From Sulfurospirillum sp. UBA6810 (GTDB lineage Bacteria; Campylobacterota; Campylobacteria; Campylobacterales; Sulfurospirillaceae), in NCBI GenBank assembly GCA_002469305.1, contig DKEY01000016.1, positions 62,001 through 126,000 of the forward strand: 64,000 bases of DNA, in the 5' to 3' direction. A program made the position numbers and the translations under genes. The notes beneath the pieces are model-generated. The model did not search any database. It saw only the letters and a program-made list of their open reading frames with translations, and had not been told where the DNA came from. Positions 16,180-26,900 of the stretch are shown here, in pieces. Each line of letters opens with the position of its first letter. Positions within the stretch are counted from its first letter, which is position 1.

Positions 16180-17313
16180 TTGGTTCAGAGCGAGATTGCT
16201 AATATACTAGAGTATTGGAAATTATGTGAGATAAGTGATTTTGATAGATTTACATTAAAAGACATGAAACTTCTTAGTGAATTTGAACCTATAAAATATA
16301 GAAAAGAGGATAACCTTAACTTTTTAAAATCTTCTAAAGTATTAATACATAGGGTTTACTATGGTTTAATAAAAACTGAATTACTAATTGAACACGTATA
16401 TAAATATCTGAAAGAAAAAGATAAATTAATTAATTTTGATGACAGCTCTCTTATGAAAGATTTAGAGAGAATAAAGACACAAGAATATACATATTTAGCA
16501 TATTTTTTTGTTAATCATGCTTTAAAACCACAATCAATCAACAGTACTACAGTTGTTATAAATCCTATTTTTTATATATTAAAATATATTAACGAAAAAG
16601 AAAAACTAAACAACAATGCTTATAAAAACTATATTGCAGATCAATCCAATGCTTACGGCTCTTATTATAAAGTTAATGGTAAAAATGAGTGGGTTGGTAT
16701 GCCATTAGTTGTTCATAGAAGATGTATAGAGCCTATGTTCTCTATATCAAATGCTATTTCATATAATAATAAAATGGTCCTTATGACACCTAACTTAAAA
16801 GCAGATGACAAAATACATAATTTACCAGCGAGTTGCTGGATTGATATAAAATCATCAATGTCAGATTTTGAAAATAGTAGTAATTCTTCTATAAAAGAAA
16901 GGAAATCTTTTGAAATATTTTTTAAAAAATACAAAAAATATTTAGAAAAAAATTTCTACGTTATTTCTCCATTTAAAAGTATATATAAAATCATGGAGAA
17001 AGAAGATTACTATGAAAACAATGAAGAAGACTATATAGGTACCGTACATACTTTTCAAGGCAAAGAAGCTGAAGTAGTATTTTTTATGTTAGGAGGAAAT
17101 GTGCAAAGACCTGGTTCAAAGGGATGGGTTTCTTCTAAAGCTAATATTTTAAATGTTGCAAATACCAGGGCTAAAAAGAGATTTTATATTATTGGTGATT
17201 ATGACTTATGGAAAACACATCAATATTTCAATACGGTTACTAAGATTTTAAATAGGAAAAGTATTAGTGAATTAGTTGAAATCGAGCTTCATGATAACTC
17301 TTTTACTATTTAA
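16180..17313 (+). CDS. Internally deleted superfamily 1 helicase
   Basis: 377 residues from TTG (AAGGAG six bases upstream). The N-terminal phrase IANILEYWKLCEISDFDRF is the opening of large COG1112-type helicases of about 1,000 residues. From residue about 150 the text jumps to their C-terminal half: NAYGSYYKVNG, EWVGMPLVVHRRCIEPMFSISN, then GTVHTFQGKEAEVV (near 287) and NVANTRAKKRFYIIGD (near 326). The middle with Walker A and B is missing, so it cannot be an ATP-driven helicase. The frame is intact across the join. It lacks the AT-rich element of its neighbours and is on the other strand, so it is probably a passenger gene. It overlaps the topoisomerase end by 8 nt. Confidence 0.75.
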   Translation: MVQSEIANILEYWKLCEISDFDRFTLKDMKLLSEFEPIKYRKEDNLNFLKSSKVLIHRVYYGLIKTELLIEHVYKYLKEKDKLINFDDSSLMKDLERIKTQEYTYLAYFFVNHALKPQSINSTTVVINPIFYILKYINEKEKLNNNAYKNYIADQSNAYGSYYKVNGKNEWVGMPLVVHRRCIEPMFSISNAISYNNKMVLMTPNLKADDKIHNLPASCWIDIKSSMSDFENSSNSSIKERKSFEIFFKKYKKYLEKNFYVISPFKSIYKIMEKEDYYENNEEDYIGTVHTFQGKEAEVVFFMLGGNVQRPGSKGWVSSKANILNVANTRAKKRFYIIGDYDLWKTHQYFNTVTKILNRKSISELVEIELHDNSFTI

Positions 17314-19825
17314 ACTCCCATTCCAAATTACCTTTGGAATCATTACCTAACCAAGCAATCACTTTAAAGGTTTCATCTGACTCTTTTTTCTTCCTAGTTA
17401 GAGTAATCTCATCCCCATTAAAAAGCTTCTGGGCTTGTTCTTTTGTAAGAGCTTTCCCAAAAAAGTTTTTAAAGCAGAAGTTACCGCCTAGTCTAAAAGT
17501 CTTTTCTGTTTCTATAAGTTCATTACTGTTTTGTGGAGTTGAGTAATTTTCTGAATAGTCAATTTTTGTAAAGAAATCGTTTGTTAAATCAAGAGATATT
17601 TTATTTCCATTTGGAGCTTCTAAAGTTTCTCCTTTTAACAATAGTTCAATTTGGGGCACGGATAATGTTGCTTGTAACAGTTTTTGTACTTTTATAATCG
17701 AGAATTTGCAACCTGATTGTTTATTGTCTTTAAATTTGTTTTTTTCACAGCGAAATACCTTAGTTGCTTCTATTATTTTTGACCTACATAAGGGGCATAC
17801 AAGCTCAGTCTCTTTTTTAATCTGCTTAACAGGCTTATTAAATCCTTTTTTGCGATAATAGTTAAAGATTGATGGAATCATTTTATGCATGGTGCTATTA
17901 TCAACCGCTTTTATAAAGTTTTCGTAAGAGTATTCCCCTCTTCTTATCTCCTCAAACTTCATTTCCCACATAGCAGTTGTTGTTACAGATTTTAAAGAAG
18001 TCGGTGTTGCTGCATTTACTTCATAACCTAATGGGAGCACTTCGATTACTGTACTACTCGAAACTTTCCAATATCCTCTTTTTGTTAAAATGGCTATAAA
18101 ATTCTCTCTAGTTCTATCTGTACCTATACCATTTGCACCATCAATGGTTTTTTTTAACTTTTTTAAATAAGCTTTTTTTTGCGGTTCTACTTCTTCGGAT
18201 ATCAAAGCATCAAAATACTTTTGAATATTTAACATTGCACTTAAAATTGAGCCCTCAGTGTGTTTTCTTGGTTTTTTTGTTTTTCCCTCTTTGATTTCAA
18301 TACCAATAAGAGAACAGATGTCCCCATCTTTCAATGGTAAATAACACGAAGAGTCGCTTATCTCTTCTTGCATAAAGACTCTCCAACCTTGTTTAATCGG
18401 CTTTTTAAAGCTTGCATCAAACATATGCCCAGCAACATTAACCACTATTGAAGTACTCTCGAACAAATCATCTTCTAAAAAACTTACCAATATTCTTTTT
18501 GCAATTAGTTCATAAGCTTCTTTTACAAAAGGCAATTTACCGCCTTTTTTAGTTGTGGCTTCTTTCCAGTTTTCTATATCTTTTGAAGTAGGAACTTTAG
18601 AGGTTAAATGTAGAGGTGGATGGTTTTGTTTTTGAGCTTTTTTATCATCAAACAAAGGCGCTTCAATGCTAAACTCTGCTTCAACATTAAAATAAGCCTT
18701 TGCGCTTTGCAATGCTGTCTCAACCTCTGCACTATCACATAATTCAAAATAGACACCATTGGTACCCTCATAGGTAGTAAAACCCTCTGCTCTTAAATAA
18801 GATAGAAGTTCATTACATTTTTTATATGTGATTTTATATTCTTTCATCATTTCTTCTGCAAAATCACTTCCACTAAGAGGAAGAGGTCTTGATTTAGTTG
18901 AGGATTTTTGAGTAACTAAAGACTCTACTTTACCACTATTATTAACAATTCTCATGCTCTCAATAACGGCTTGTGCTTCTGATGATGTAAAATACTCTCT
19001 TCTTTTTATTTGTTTGTTCTCTTCATCTAATGCATAATAAAAATGAGAGAGCGTAAGTTCTCCTAATTTGGCATTAATAGAATAAAACTTCTTAGGTCCA
19101 TTTGTTTCAAAATCTTGTATTTCTCTTTCTCTTTGTATAGCAAGTTCCAATACAACAGATTGCACACGTCCAGCAGATAACAGTTTTCCACCACCACCGA
19201 AATCAGTTAATGCTTTAGTGTTTTTAACCCCAACTAAATAATCGCCCTCACTTCTTGATTTTTGAGAGAACCAAAGATTTATATACTCTTGAGCATCATA
19301 GTCTTTTAGCTCATTCATGGCTTTGGTAACGCCCTCTTTGCTAGAAAAACTTCCCCTACTCCAAAACCTTAACTTTTTTATATGTTGCTTGTCTTTTGGA
19401 AGGGCGTAATTAAGAATGTCTCTAACGATAGCTTCACCCTCTGCATCTGCATCACCAGCGTGGATAATTAAATCGTAATCATCTCGTTTGAGAACTTTAC
19501 ATATAGTATTTAAACATCTTTTTTTATTTGGATTTTCATCTGGCGTGTTACACATATAGCTACAAAGTTCTTTTAACATGTAGTCTTGAGGATTTTTTAA
19601 AAGGTTGAAAGGTTTCCACTCTTTTTTAAACTCATCTGGCTTTTTAGAACGAAACAGATGCCCTGCTCCAAAAACAAGAATGTATTTCTCTCCCTCTAAA
19701 AAGCATTTTCTATTTGCTTCATTTTCTAGCGTAGTTTTATTATTGCGTTTAAATACGTTATCATCGAGACAAGAGGCCATGCCAACCATTGCCTCTTTTT
19801 TCTCTCCAATAATTACTGTTTTCAT
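17306..19825 (-). CDS. Type IA DNA topoisomerase (Topo III-like) with altered active-site motif
   Basis: 839 residues. A Toprim domain has GEKKEA at 7-12 and DADAEGE at 125-131. LLSAGRVQS at 215-223 is the conserved type IA helix. The catalytic tyrosine region reads GFTTYEGTNGVYF with Y352; the family norm is TYPRS or TYMRT, so the Arg two residues after Tyr is Gly here. IGTDRTRENF follows later and keeps the usual helix. A four-cysteine zinc ribbon lies at about 675-708, then a repeat typical of topoisomerase C-termini. Such enzymes (TraE of RP4) are common on conjugative plasmids. It follows the gene at 19837 by 11 nt. Confidence 0.9.
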   Translation of the reverse strand: MKTVIIGEKKEAMVGMASCLDDNVFKRNNKTTLENEANRKCFLEGEKYILVFGAGHLFRSKKPDEFKKEWKPFNLLKNPQDYMLKELCSYMCNTPDENPNKKRCLNTICKVLKRDDYDLIIHAGDADAEGEAIVRDILNYALPKDKQHIKKLRFWSRGSFSSKEGVTKAMNELKDYDAQEYINLWFSQKSRSEGDYLVGVKNTKALTDFGGGGKLLSAGRVQSVVLELAIQREREIQDFETNGPKKFYSINAKLGELTLSHFYYALDEENKQIKRREYFTSSEAQAVIESMRIVNNSGKVESLVTQKSSTKSRPLPLSGSDFAEEMMKEYKITYKKCNELLSYLRAEGFTTYEGTNGVYFELCDSAEVETALQSAKAYFNVEAEFSIEAPLFDDKKAQKQNHPPLHLTSKVPTSKDIENWKEATTKKGGKLPFVKEAYELIAKRILVSFLEDDLFESTSIVVNVAGHMFDASFKKPIKQGWRVFMQEEISDSSCYLPLKDGDICSLIGIEIKEGKTKKPRKHTEGSILSAMLNIQKYFDALISEEVEPQKKAYLKKLKKTIDGANGIGTDRTRENFIAILTKRGYWKVSSSTVIEVLPLGYEVNAATPTSLKSVTTTAMWEMKFEEIRRGEYSYENFIKAVDNSTMHKMIPSIFNYYRKKGFNKPVKQIKKETELVCPLCRSKIIEATKVFRCEKNKFKDNKQSGCKFSIIKVQKLLQATLSVPQIELLLKGETLEAPNGNKISLDLTNDFFTKIDYSENYSTPQNSNELIETEKTFRLGGNFCFKNFFGKALTKEQAQKLFNGDEITLTRKKKESDETFKVIAWLGNDSKGNLEWEFK

Positions 19826-19836
19826 GTTTATTGAAT

Positions 19837-20829
19837 TTAACTACTACTAGAGTCCACTTTATTAACTATCGAGAGATAATCTTGATAAATTTCTTTCAAT
19901 AATATATAGAATTTTTCACTATTAACAACATCATCTATTGTTAAACCTGAAATAAAACCACCTGAGAATGGTTCATCTTTTACAATATCCAAAAAAACTT
20001 CTGCCGCTGTACTGCTTGAATCAAAATGCAAGATACGTTCTATTGTTATTGCTTTTAAAAAATCTAATATTTCTCTTTCAAATAATGATTTTTTAAAATT
20101 TTCTACGTCATCAAAACAATCTGAAATATTTTTTGCATTTGCAAATAAAAGAGAGAGAAGAATTGGTCTTTTAACTTCTTCTAAAACAAATGAGGTGTCG
20201 TATTTAGCTTTTAATTCTAAAAACTCTTTTACACTATTGATATACTTTGCATAATCATCTTTAGATTTTATAAATTTGTATATATAAGGCTTTAAGTCAG
20301 GATTACTGTCATCGAGACTTCCAATTAAGTTGAAAGGCCTAAGTTTAATGAGGTCAACATACATAGAAAAAGTCTTTTCAACAAAACAATCTGCAAAATT
20401 TTTTTTGAAGCGATAACTAAAAAATGAAGAGAAATACTCCTCTGGATCTGTATTCTTGTAAGTCAAAAGTGTATCTAATAATGTTTGCTTAACTTCATTA
20501 TTTTTCTTTGCACCTTCAAGAGCATAAAAAATAGCTCTCCCCTTAGAGTTTTTGATTGCAGAGATTACAACTTCTTTGTCGTTTTTTAAACTAGCAGAAC
20601 AATACTTTAAAAACATTCCGCTTATATCCATAAGCAAAAGCGCTTTTTCTTTTTTTACGAATGAGCTATTATTTATTTTCCCAGGAAATAATGTTTTCAA
20701 CAATTCTATCTCAAAAGATATCCTATTACCATAATCATTTTCTTTTACTAAATTCAAAACTAGGCTTTCCAAATTTGAAACTTTTCTTTCTAGTGGTATT
20801 TCTTCTAGTTCTTCAATTTCAGTTTCCAT
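19837..20829 (-). CDS. Hypothetical helical protein upstream of topoisomerase
   Basis: 330 residues, no membrane segment or signal, acidic N-terminus (METEIEELEEIPLE) and C-terminal serines. Mostly helical with no recognisable motif. AGGAGG precedes the ATG. It is co-transcribed with the topoisomerase, so a role in DNA processing or transfer replication is possible but not shown. Confidence 0.65.
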   Translation of the reverse strand: METEIEELEEIPLERKVSNLESLVLNLVKENDYGNRISFEIELLKTLFPGKINNSSFVKKEKALLLMDISGMFLKYCSASLKNDKEVVISAIKNSKGRAIFYALEGAKKNNEVKQTLLDTLLTYKNTDPEEYFSSFFSYRFKKNFADCFVEKTFSMYVDLIKLRPFNLIGSLDDSNPDLKPYIYKFIKSKDDYAKYINSVKEFLELKAKYDTSFVLEEVKRPILLSLLFANAKNISDCFDDVENFKKSLFEREILDFLKAITIERILHFDSSSTAAEVFLDIVKDEPFSGGFISGLTIDDVVNSEKFYILLKEIYQDYLSIVNKVDSSSS

Positions 20830-20882
20830 TATATATACCTCCTGTTAGTTGATTGGAAATATCTTTTTCTGTAAAGGAAAAA

Positions 20883-20902
20883 GAGCCAAATGCTATTGGC
20901 TC
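20883..20902 (-). terminator. Intrinsic terminator or attenuator after the giant gene
   Basis: GAGCCAA and TTGGCTC form a 7-bp stem with a 6-nt loop, followed on the minus strand by TTTTTCCTTT. It ends the 10.8-kb gene. However, the AT-rich element at 20938-20966 lies upstream of it, so a transcript started there must cross the hairpin before reaching the gene at 20829. Confidence 0.7.
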
Positions 20903-20937
20903 ATATTTCCATAAAGAAATTAGTGTGACTCACATGC

Positions 20938-20966
20938 TAATAAATTTATAATTAATTTAACCTTAA
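20938..20966 (-). promoter_or_regulatory. AT-rich element copy 7
   Basis: Core AATTATAAATTTATTA, overlapping the giant gene's stop. It is 109 nt from the next start (20829) with a terminator-like hairpin between. An ATG at 20910-20912 lies at the usual 26-nt spacing but opens only a three-codon frame (M-E-I-stop). Confidence 0.65.
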
Positions 20967-23900
20967 TATGTGTCCAGACTAGTGTTGCTCTCTTTTGTGC
21001 TTGCATTTGCACTTGCAACAACATTGGCAATCTGCGAAGATATGTCAATCTCGTTTTCTTTTAGTACGTCCTTTATCCTAACCAAGCCCTCTTCATTGAA
21101 AACTACCGCTTGCATACTTTTATCCCATTTACCACCAAAGCTCTCAAAGAGTTTTTGAAATCTAAGGTATACATCTCTCTCTAAAGCTGTATCAATTACA
21201 AGACAATTTCCAACATATCTATACTCTTCTATATGTTCAAGAATTGAAATATCTACTCTTCTTTTTTGTAATAGCTCTATCGAACTAAGCTCTTTATCAT
21301 TATCAACCCAATAGCTTTTGATAGAGCTGATTTTTTGTTTGTTCAACTCTTTGACAGCGTTCTGACCTGTGTTTGGTTTTTTATCATCTGCTTGGAGCTC
21401 TTGCACAACAGCTTTATGTCTTTGCTTCAACAACGAGAGTTCTTCTTCTTTTGGAAAGGCAACATTTGCTTTTACCAATATAGGCAACTCATCTTTCATT
21501 TTGGCAATATTTTCAAGATACATTCTGTATTCTAAGTCAATTTTAGAAGCTAAGAAGTTTATCTTTTGAGCCAAACCGCCTGCATTTTGTTCTTTTATAT
21601 CAATGCCATCAAGTACATACTCATTTTGACCATTTAGGTAGATATCAACTTTATTTCCTAAAGGATTGAGATTATAAATTGATATTTCAAACCCTGCAAA
21701 AGTACCAACAGTTATATGCCTCTCTTCCCTAGAACTTGAGGAGTTTGTATCAATCTTTAATTCACGTGCTTTTTTCAAGAGTGCAGCCCCCGCATCTTCT
21801 CTTTTAGAATATTCTGTGGGACCTACGGCTAATAGAAACTTAGAAAAATCTGGTATTTTCTCTTTGCTTTCTGATAACTTGTTTTGAACCTTTTTTATCT
21901 CATGCTCTTTTTCAAGTTTATCCATCTTAGCCTCATAAGATGAGTAAGTTTTGACATCAATTTCATAGTTCTCGATATTTTTATCAGATTGTTCAATCAA
22001 AGAAGTAAATTTCTTTATTTTTTCCTCTCTATCATAAAGACTTCTGTTATGCTCTCGCTTGATGGCTTCCATCTTTTTAATATTTTGCTTTAGAGTCATT
22101 TCCTCTAAGATTAGAGGGTTTCCAGAAGAGGCAGCTTTCATCTCTGCTGCGTTTGTTGCCTCACTTGCTATATCTTCAACCTCTCTAGCATCAACATTAC
22201 CAAGCTTTAATTGTTCAATAAATCTCCCTTTAGTCTCTAAAATCTCCCACATTCTACTATCAAGAGTATTCTTAGTAGCATATCTAAGTACTTCTATTTC
22301 AAAGCCCTCTGGATCTTCTTCATAAAGCTCATTGCCTTGCCTAATACCTCTACCTTCTCTTTGTTCTAATTGGTCAGGCCTCCAAGGAGCATCCAAACTA
22401 TGAAGTCCTACTATTTTCTTCTGTACGTTTGTACCCGTACCCATTTTGGTAGTACTACCAAAAAGAAATCGAACTCTACCACCATTGACTTTGGCAAATA
22501 AGTCCTCTTTTTGTTTATCGGTTTTAGCATCATGTATAAAAGCAATTTCACTTTGAGGCACACCTGCTTTTATAAGCTTTGCTTTCATATCATCATATAC
22601 GCTAAAGTTGTTATTTAAAGAAGCAATATCATCTGTAGAGAGTTTATCTAGCTCTTCAATAGCTTTATCTTCCCCTGCATCTGCTTTTCTTATCAACTCT
22701 TCAATCCTAGCTTTCTCGTCACTAATTGCACCTTTAGGTGTTGAAAGGTCACAAAATATAAGCTGAGTTCCTCTTTTATCAGCCCACTTATGATAAAGTC
22801 TTAGTGATTGTCTAATACACTCATTAACTTTAGAACCCTCAAAATCCTCATAGTAATCGCCATGCATCCTCATATCAAGTGAAGCTTTTCTAGCATCACT
22901 CATAATGACTAGCATATTATCATCACCTTTTTTTGGTTGCCCTTGGGGAAGATGCTCACTTCTATAAACTAAGCTATTTTCATTATATTCTCCATTTTCA
23001 TCTGCTACACCAATATAATTGGCTTGGTCTTCACTCCTTTCAACAATCACATTTTGAGGTTTTCCACCTTTAACTTTTGGAACAGGAAGTTTTTTGCCAT
23101 CTTTGGCTAACTGTTTATTGATATGCTCTCTTGTAATGACATCAGCAAATTGTGAGTATGATGCAATGAGCTCTGGGACATTTTTAAATTTAGAGAGTCT
23201 ATTTTTTAGTTTATACTTTCCACTAGCACTCAACTCCCAATCCGCTACGGCTTCAGCATACTGTTTTACCCAAGCATCGAAATGGTTTAATCTATCCTCT
23301 GCGAGCTCTTGACCTTGTAGATATCTTTGAATAGTAAACATCTCAGCTATCGTATTAGATATAGGAGTACCTGTTAGAAACATAAGATTTTTGTTGCCTG
23401 TTTTTTCTAAAAGACTTTGAGTTTTGATATATAAATCAAAGGCTTTTTTGCTTCCCTCTGGATTACCAAGCCCTGCTACTCTTTGCATAGATGTAAAGAA
23501 TTGGAGATTTTTAAATTCATGAGACTCATCAACAACCATAGCATCAATACCAAGCTCTAAAAATGTTAAGTTATCATCTTTATCAACCTCTCCAAGTTTT
23601 TTAATCTTTGCTTCTAGGCTTTTTTGAGTTGTTTGCCATTGCTTAATACTTCTAGTCTCTTTTCCCTCTGCTCTTCTTATCGCATCTATACCAGATTGAA
23701 TATCTCTTATCTGTTTTTCAAGGAAAGAGATTTCAAATTTAGGATCATTGGTAATTTTTATAAGTTGAGAGTGCGCGATAATAATTGCATCATATTCGCC
23801 TGTAGCAATCCTTGACATAAGCACTTTTCTTCTATTTGCAGAAAAATCATTCTTAGTAGGTAAGAGAATGTTTGCATTTGGGTAGAGCTCTAAAAACTCT

Positions 23901-26900
23901 TTTCCCCATTGTTCAACAATATGATTTGGAACAACAATAAGCGGTTTTTTAGCCTTACCTGTTCTCTTAAGTTCCATAACACTAGCAATAGCTGTCATGG
24001 TTTTACCTGTACCTACTGTGTGGTCGCAAAGAACTCTACCACTTTGCAACGCCCTCCAAACAGCATTCTTCTGATGTGGGCGTAGCTCAATAATGCTATC
24101 ACTTATTTTACCAGGGAGTTTTAAGTGACTACCATCATACTCTCTTCGAGCATAAACATTGAATTTTTCATTATAGAGTTTTGCTAGGCGCTCTCTTCTC
24201 TCACTATCTTTCCATATCCAATTTTCCCAAGCTATCTTAACGGCTTCTAATTTATCATTGGCAGCTATCGTGTCTTCTTGGTTTATAACAGATTTTTTAT
24301 TGCCATTTTCATCCTCATAATAATCATAAACAGTAACTTGTTTATTGTTAAGTGCAGCATCTAAAATAGAGACAACTTTTTTTCTACTTGTTCCATATTG
24401 AGCTTTTTTCTCTGTTGTCTCAGCAGATGAAATATGCCAACTTGCAGAGTATTCAATATACTTGGCTATTGGTTCCTTATCTCCTGTGATTTCTCTCACG
24501 AAGTTTCTAATATCAGAAGCGGGTATCCAGCTTGCGCCAGGTTGTACTGAAATATCAATAGCTTCTATATCTTTTGGGATAACTTCTTTTAATGCAGCAA
24601 TGTTTATAGGATTATTAGTCTCTCTTAGCTTTTGCTTGACATTACCACTTAAGTACTCCTCTTTTGTAACCCAACCATAATTTGGATCATCAAAAATTAA
24701 GCCATTTTTACTTAAGTACTCCTCAACCTCTTTTTCTTCTTTACTAACCAAAGAAGCGATATATCTCATATCTACAAAGGCTTTTTCAGAAAGGGAGATA
24801 ACAAAAGCATCTTTTATGCTACTAGCACTTGTTGGGGCTACATATGGTGTTTGTGTTCTTTTAAAGAAGATATCTGCTTTTTTTGCGGACTCTTTTTTAA
24901 CAGTTTCGCCAGATTTAAGGCTGGCTGCTTTTGAAACTCCTTTATCATACTTACTTTCCAATGCCAACAAGAAAGGAGCTCTTACGTCATCTTCAAAGTA
25001 CTTTTTATTATTTGCATTGTTTAAAAAGCCAAAAGATTTTTTAAAAGCATCATATGTTCGATTTAACTTTGCTCTTAATTCCTCAAGCTCATCTTCGGTA
25101 GAATTTTCGTTTAGTTGTTCATTTTTTAGAAGTGTTGCCACATGAGCAACCTCTATCATCCCTTTAATTCTCTCTATCTCTTTAGGACTTAAATCAACTT
25201 CACTACCTTGGGAGTTAATTCTAGTTGTTATCTCTTTGGCCACAGCTTCGCCATTAACATCTGGAAATCTCATATAAAGTTTATCATCATTCACAAAATA
25301 TGTATTTATTCTTGCATCGCAAGTCATTGTTTCGCCATTTTGAGATTGAAGAGTAATTGCTAACTTATTATTAAAACCAGCTGTTTCCATTAACTTAGAA
25401 GTATTCTCTCGTCTATAGGTTGAATAGTAGTAGTTGCCATTGTTAAACTGTACATATCTTGGAAGCTCCTCAATGGCTTTATCTAATAAGGCTTTTGTAT
25501 CTTGCTCTGGTCGTGCAACAAGCGCAGGTGTGCCACCTTGATACATGGTCCCATATCGCCCCCATTTACCTAAAAGCTTCTCTTGATGATCCACAAAGTA
25601 TTTATTAATAGGAGTATCGTTAAGTTCTCCTACATGTAACCACTCATCTAAATTACTTTTCATACCGTATGCACTTCTTTTTTGGAAAAAGAGAATATCC
25701 GTAGTTACCTCTGTATTGGCATTTTTACTAAAAGCATTATTTGGAAGTCTAATAGCGCCTATCAAATTTGCCTTTTCGCCAATATAAGCTCTTGCGTTTA
25801 AATCTTGTGAATCCATAAAACTATTTGAGACAACCATAGCCATTACTCCATTTGGCTCTACTTTGTCTATTGTTTTACACATGAAGTAATTGTGAATGCT
25901 CATCCCATCTAGTTTTTCATTAACCTTACAATGGATTTTATGACTTCCATAAGGGGGATTACCGATAGCTAAAGTTACGCTATTATCGCTTAAAGAGGTA
26001 TCTTCAAATGGCATATTTAGAATTTTAGCTTTTGGATAGAGGGCTTTAGCTATTTTTGCAGTTGTAGGTTCAATTTCAACCCCTAAAAGCTGAGTATTTG
26101 GTTTTAAATGCTTTGGCATATATCCAAAGAAGTTACCAACACCAACTGAAGGCTCTAGTACCGAACCTCTGTTAAAACCAAAGTTGTCTACCGCTTTCCA
26201 CATTGCTTTGGTTATGATGTCATTTGTATAAAAGGAGTCTAACACACTTCCACGTGCTTGTTTATACTCCTCTTCGGTCATAGTATGCTTTAGCTCTTCT
26301 GCTTCATTCTCCCAGCCTTTTGTAACTGTGCCATCTGTTTTATAGAATGCTTGAGATAATCCACCCCAACCAACATACTTTGATAAAGCAATTTTATCCT
26401 CTTTTGTAAGCTCTTCATCTCTCTCAAGCTTTCTAATAACCTCTATGGCAACAATATTGTTTTTAAATTTTGTTTTAGCACCACCTGCTGAAATATCCTC
26501 TTCAATAGTAAAATCTTCTTGCGTATATGCCTCGTCTAAAATATCCTCAATGGCTTTAAAAGAAATATTCTCACTATTTTCTTTATTTAGAGTATTCCAA
26601 GCCATAGTCTTAAGTACTTGATAAGAGCTCTTACCACCATCTAGGACTTTGGCGCTCTCATAAGCTTCATATATCTTAGTTTCAAATTCAGTAGGATTGT
26701 CTTTTACATGTAAAGATGGTTGAATGATGTTTGTTTCAACATCATTAGTTGTAGTTACAGCAACCTCTTTGGTTGTTTTCTCTTCATCTTCAAATATAAT
26801 CTGATTAGTGATGTAGCTTTTATATCTATCAGTAGTCTTTATTTCATTCAAATATGCATCAAGTGGTTTAAATTCATCATCTACACCAAAGACACTCATA

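Noticed and set aside
17320..17340. Perfect 8-bp hairpin as terminator between convergent genes
   Set aside because: It lies inside the topoisomerase coding end and has no T-run on either side.
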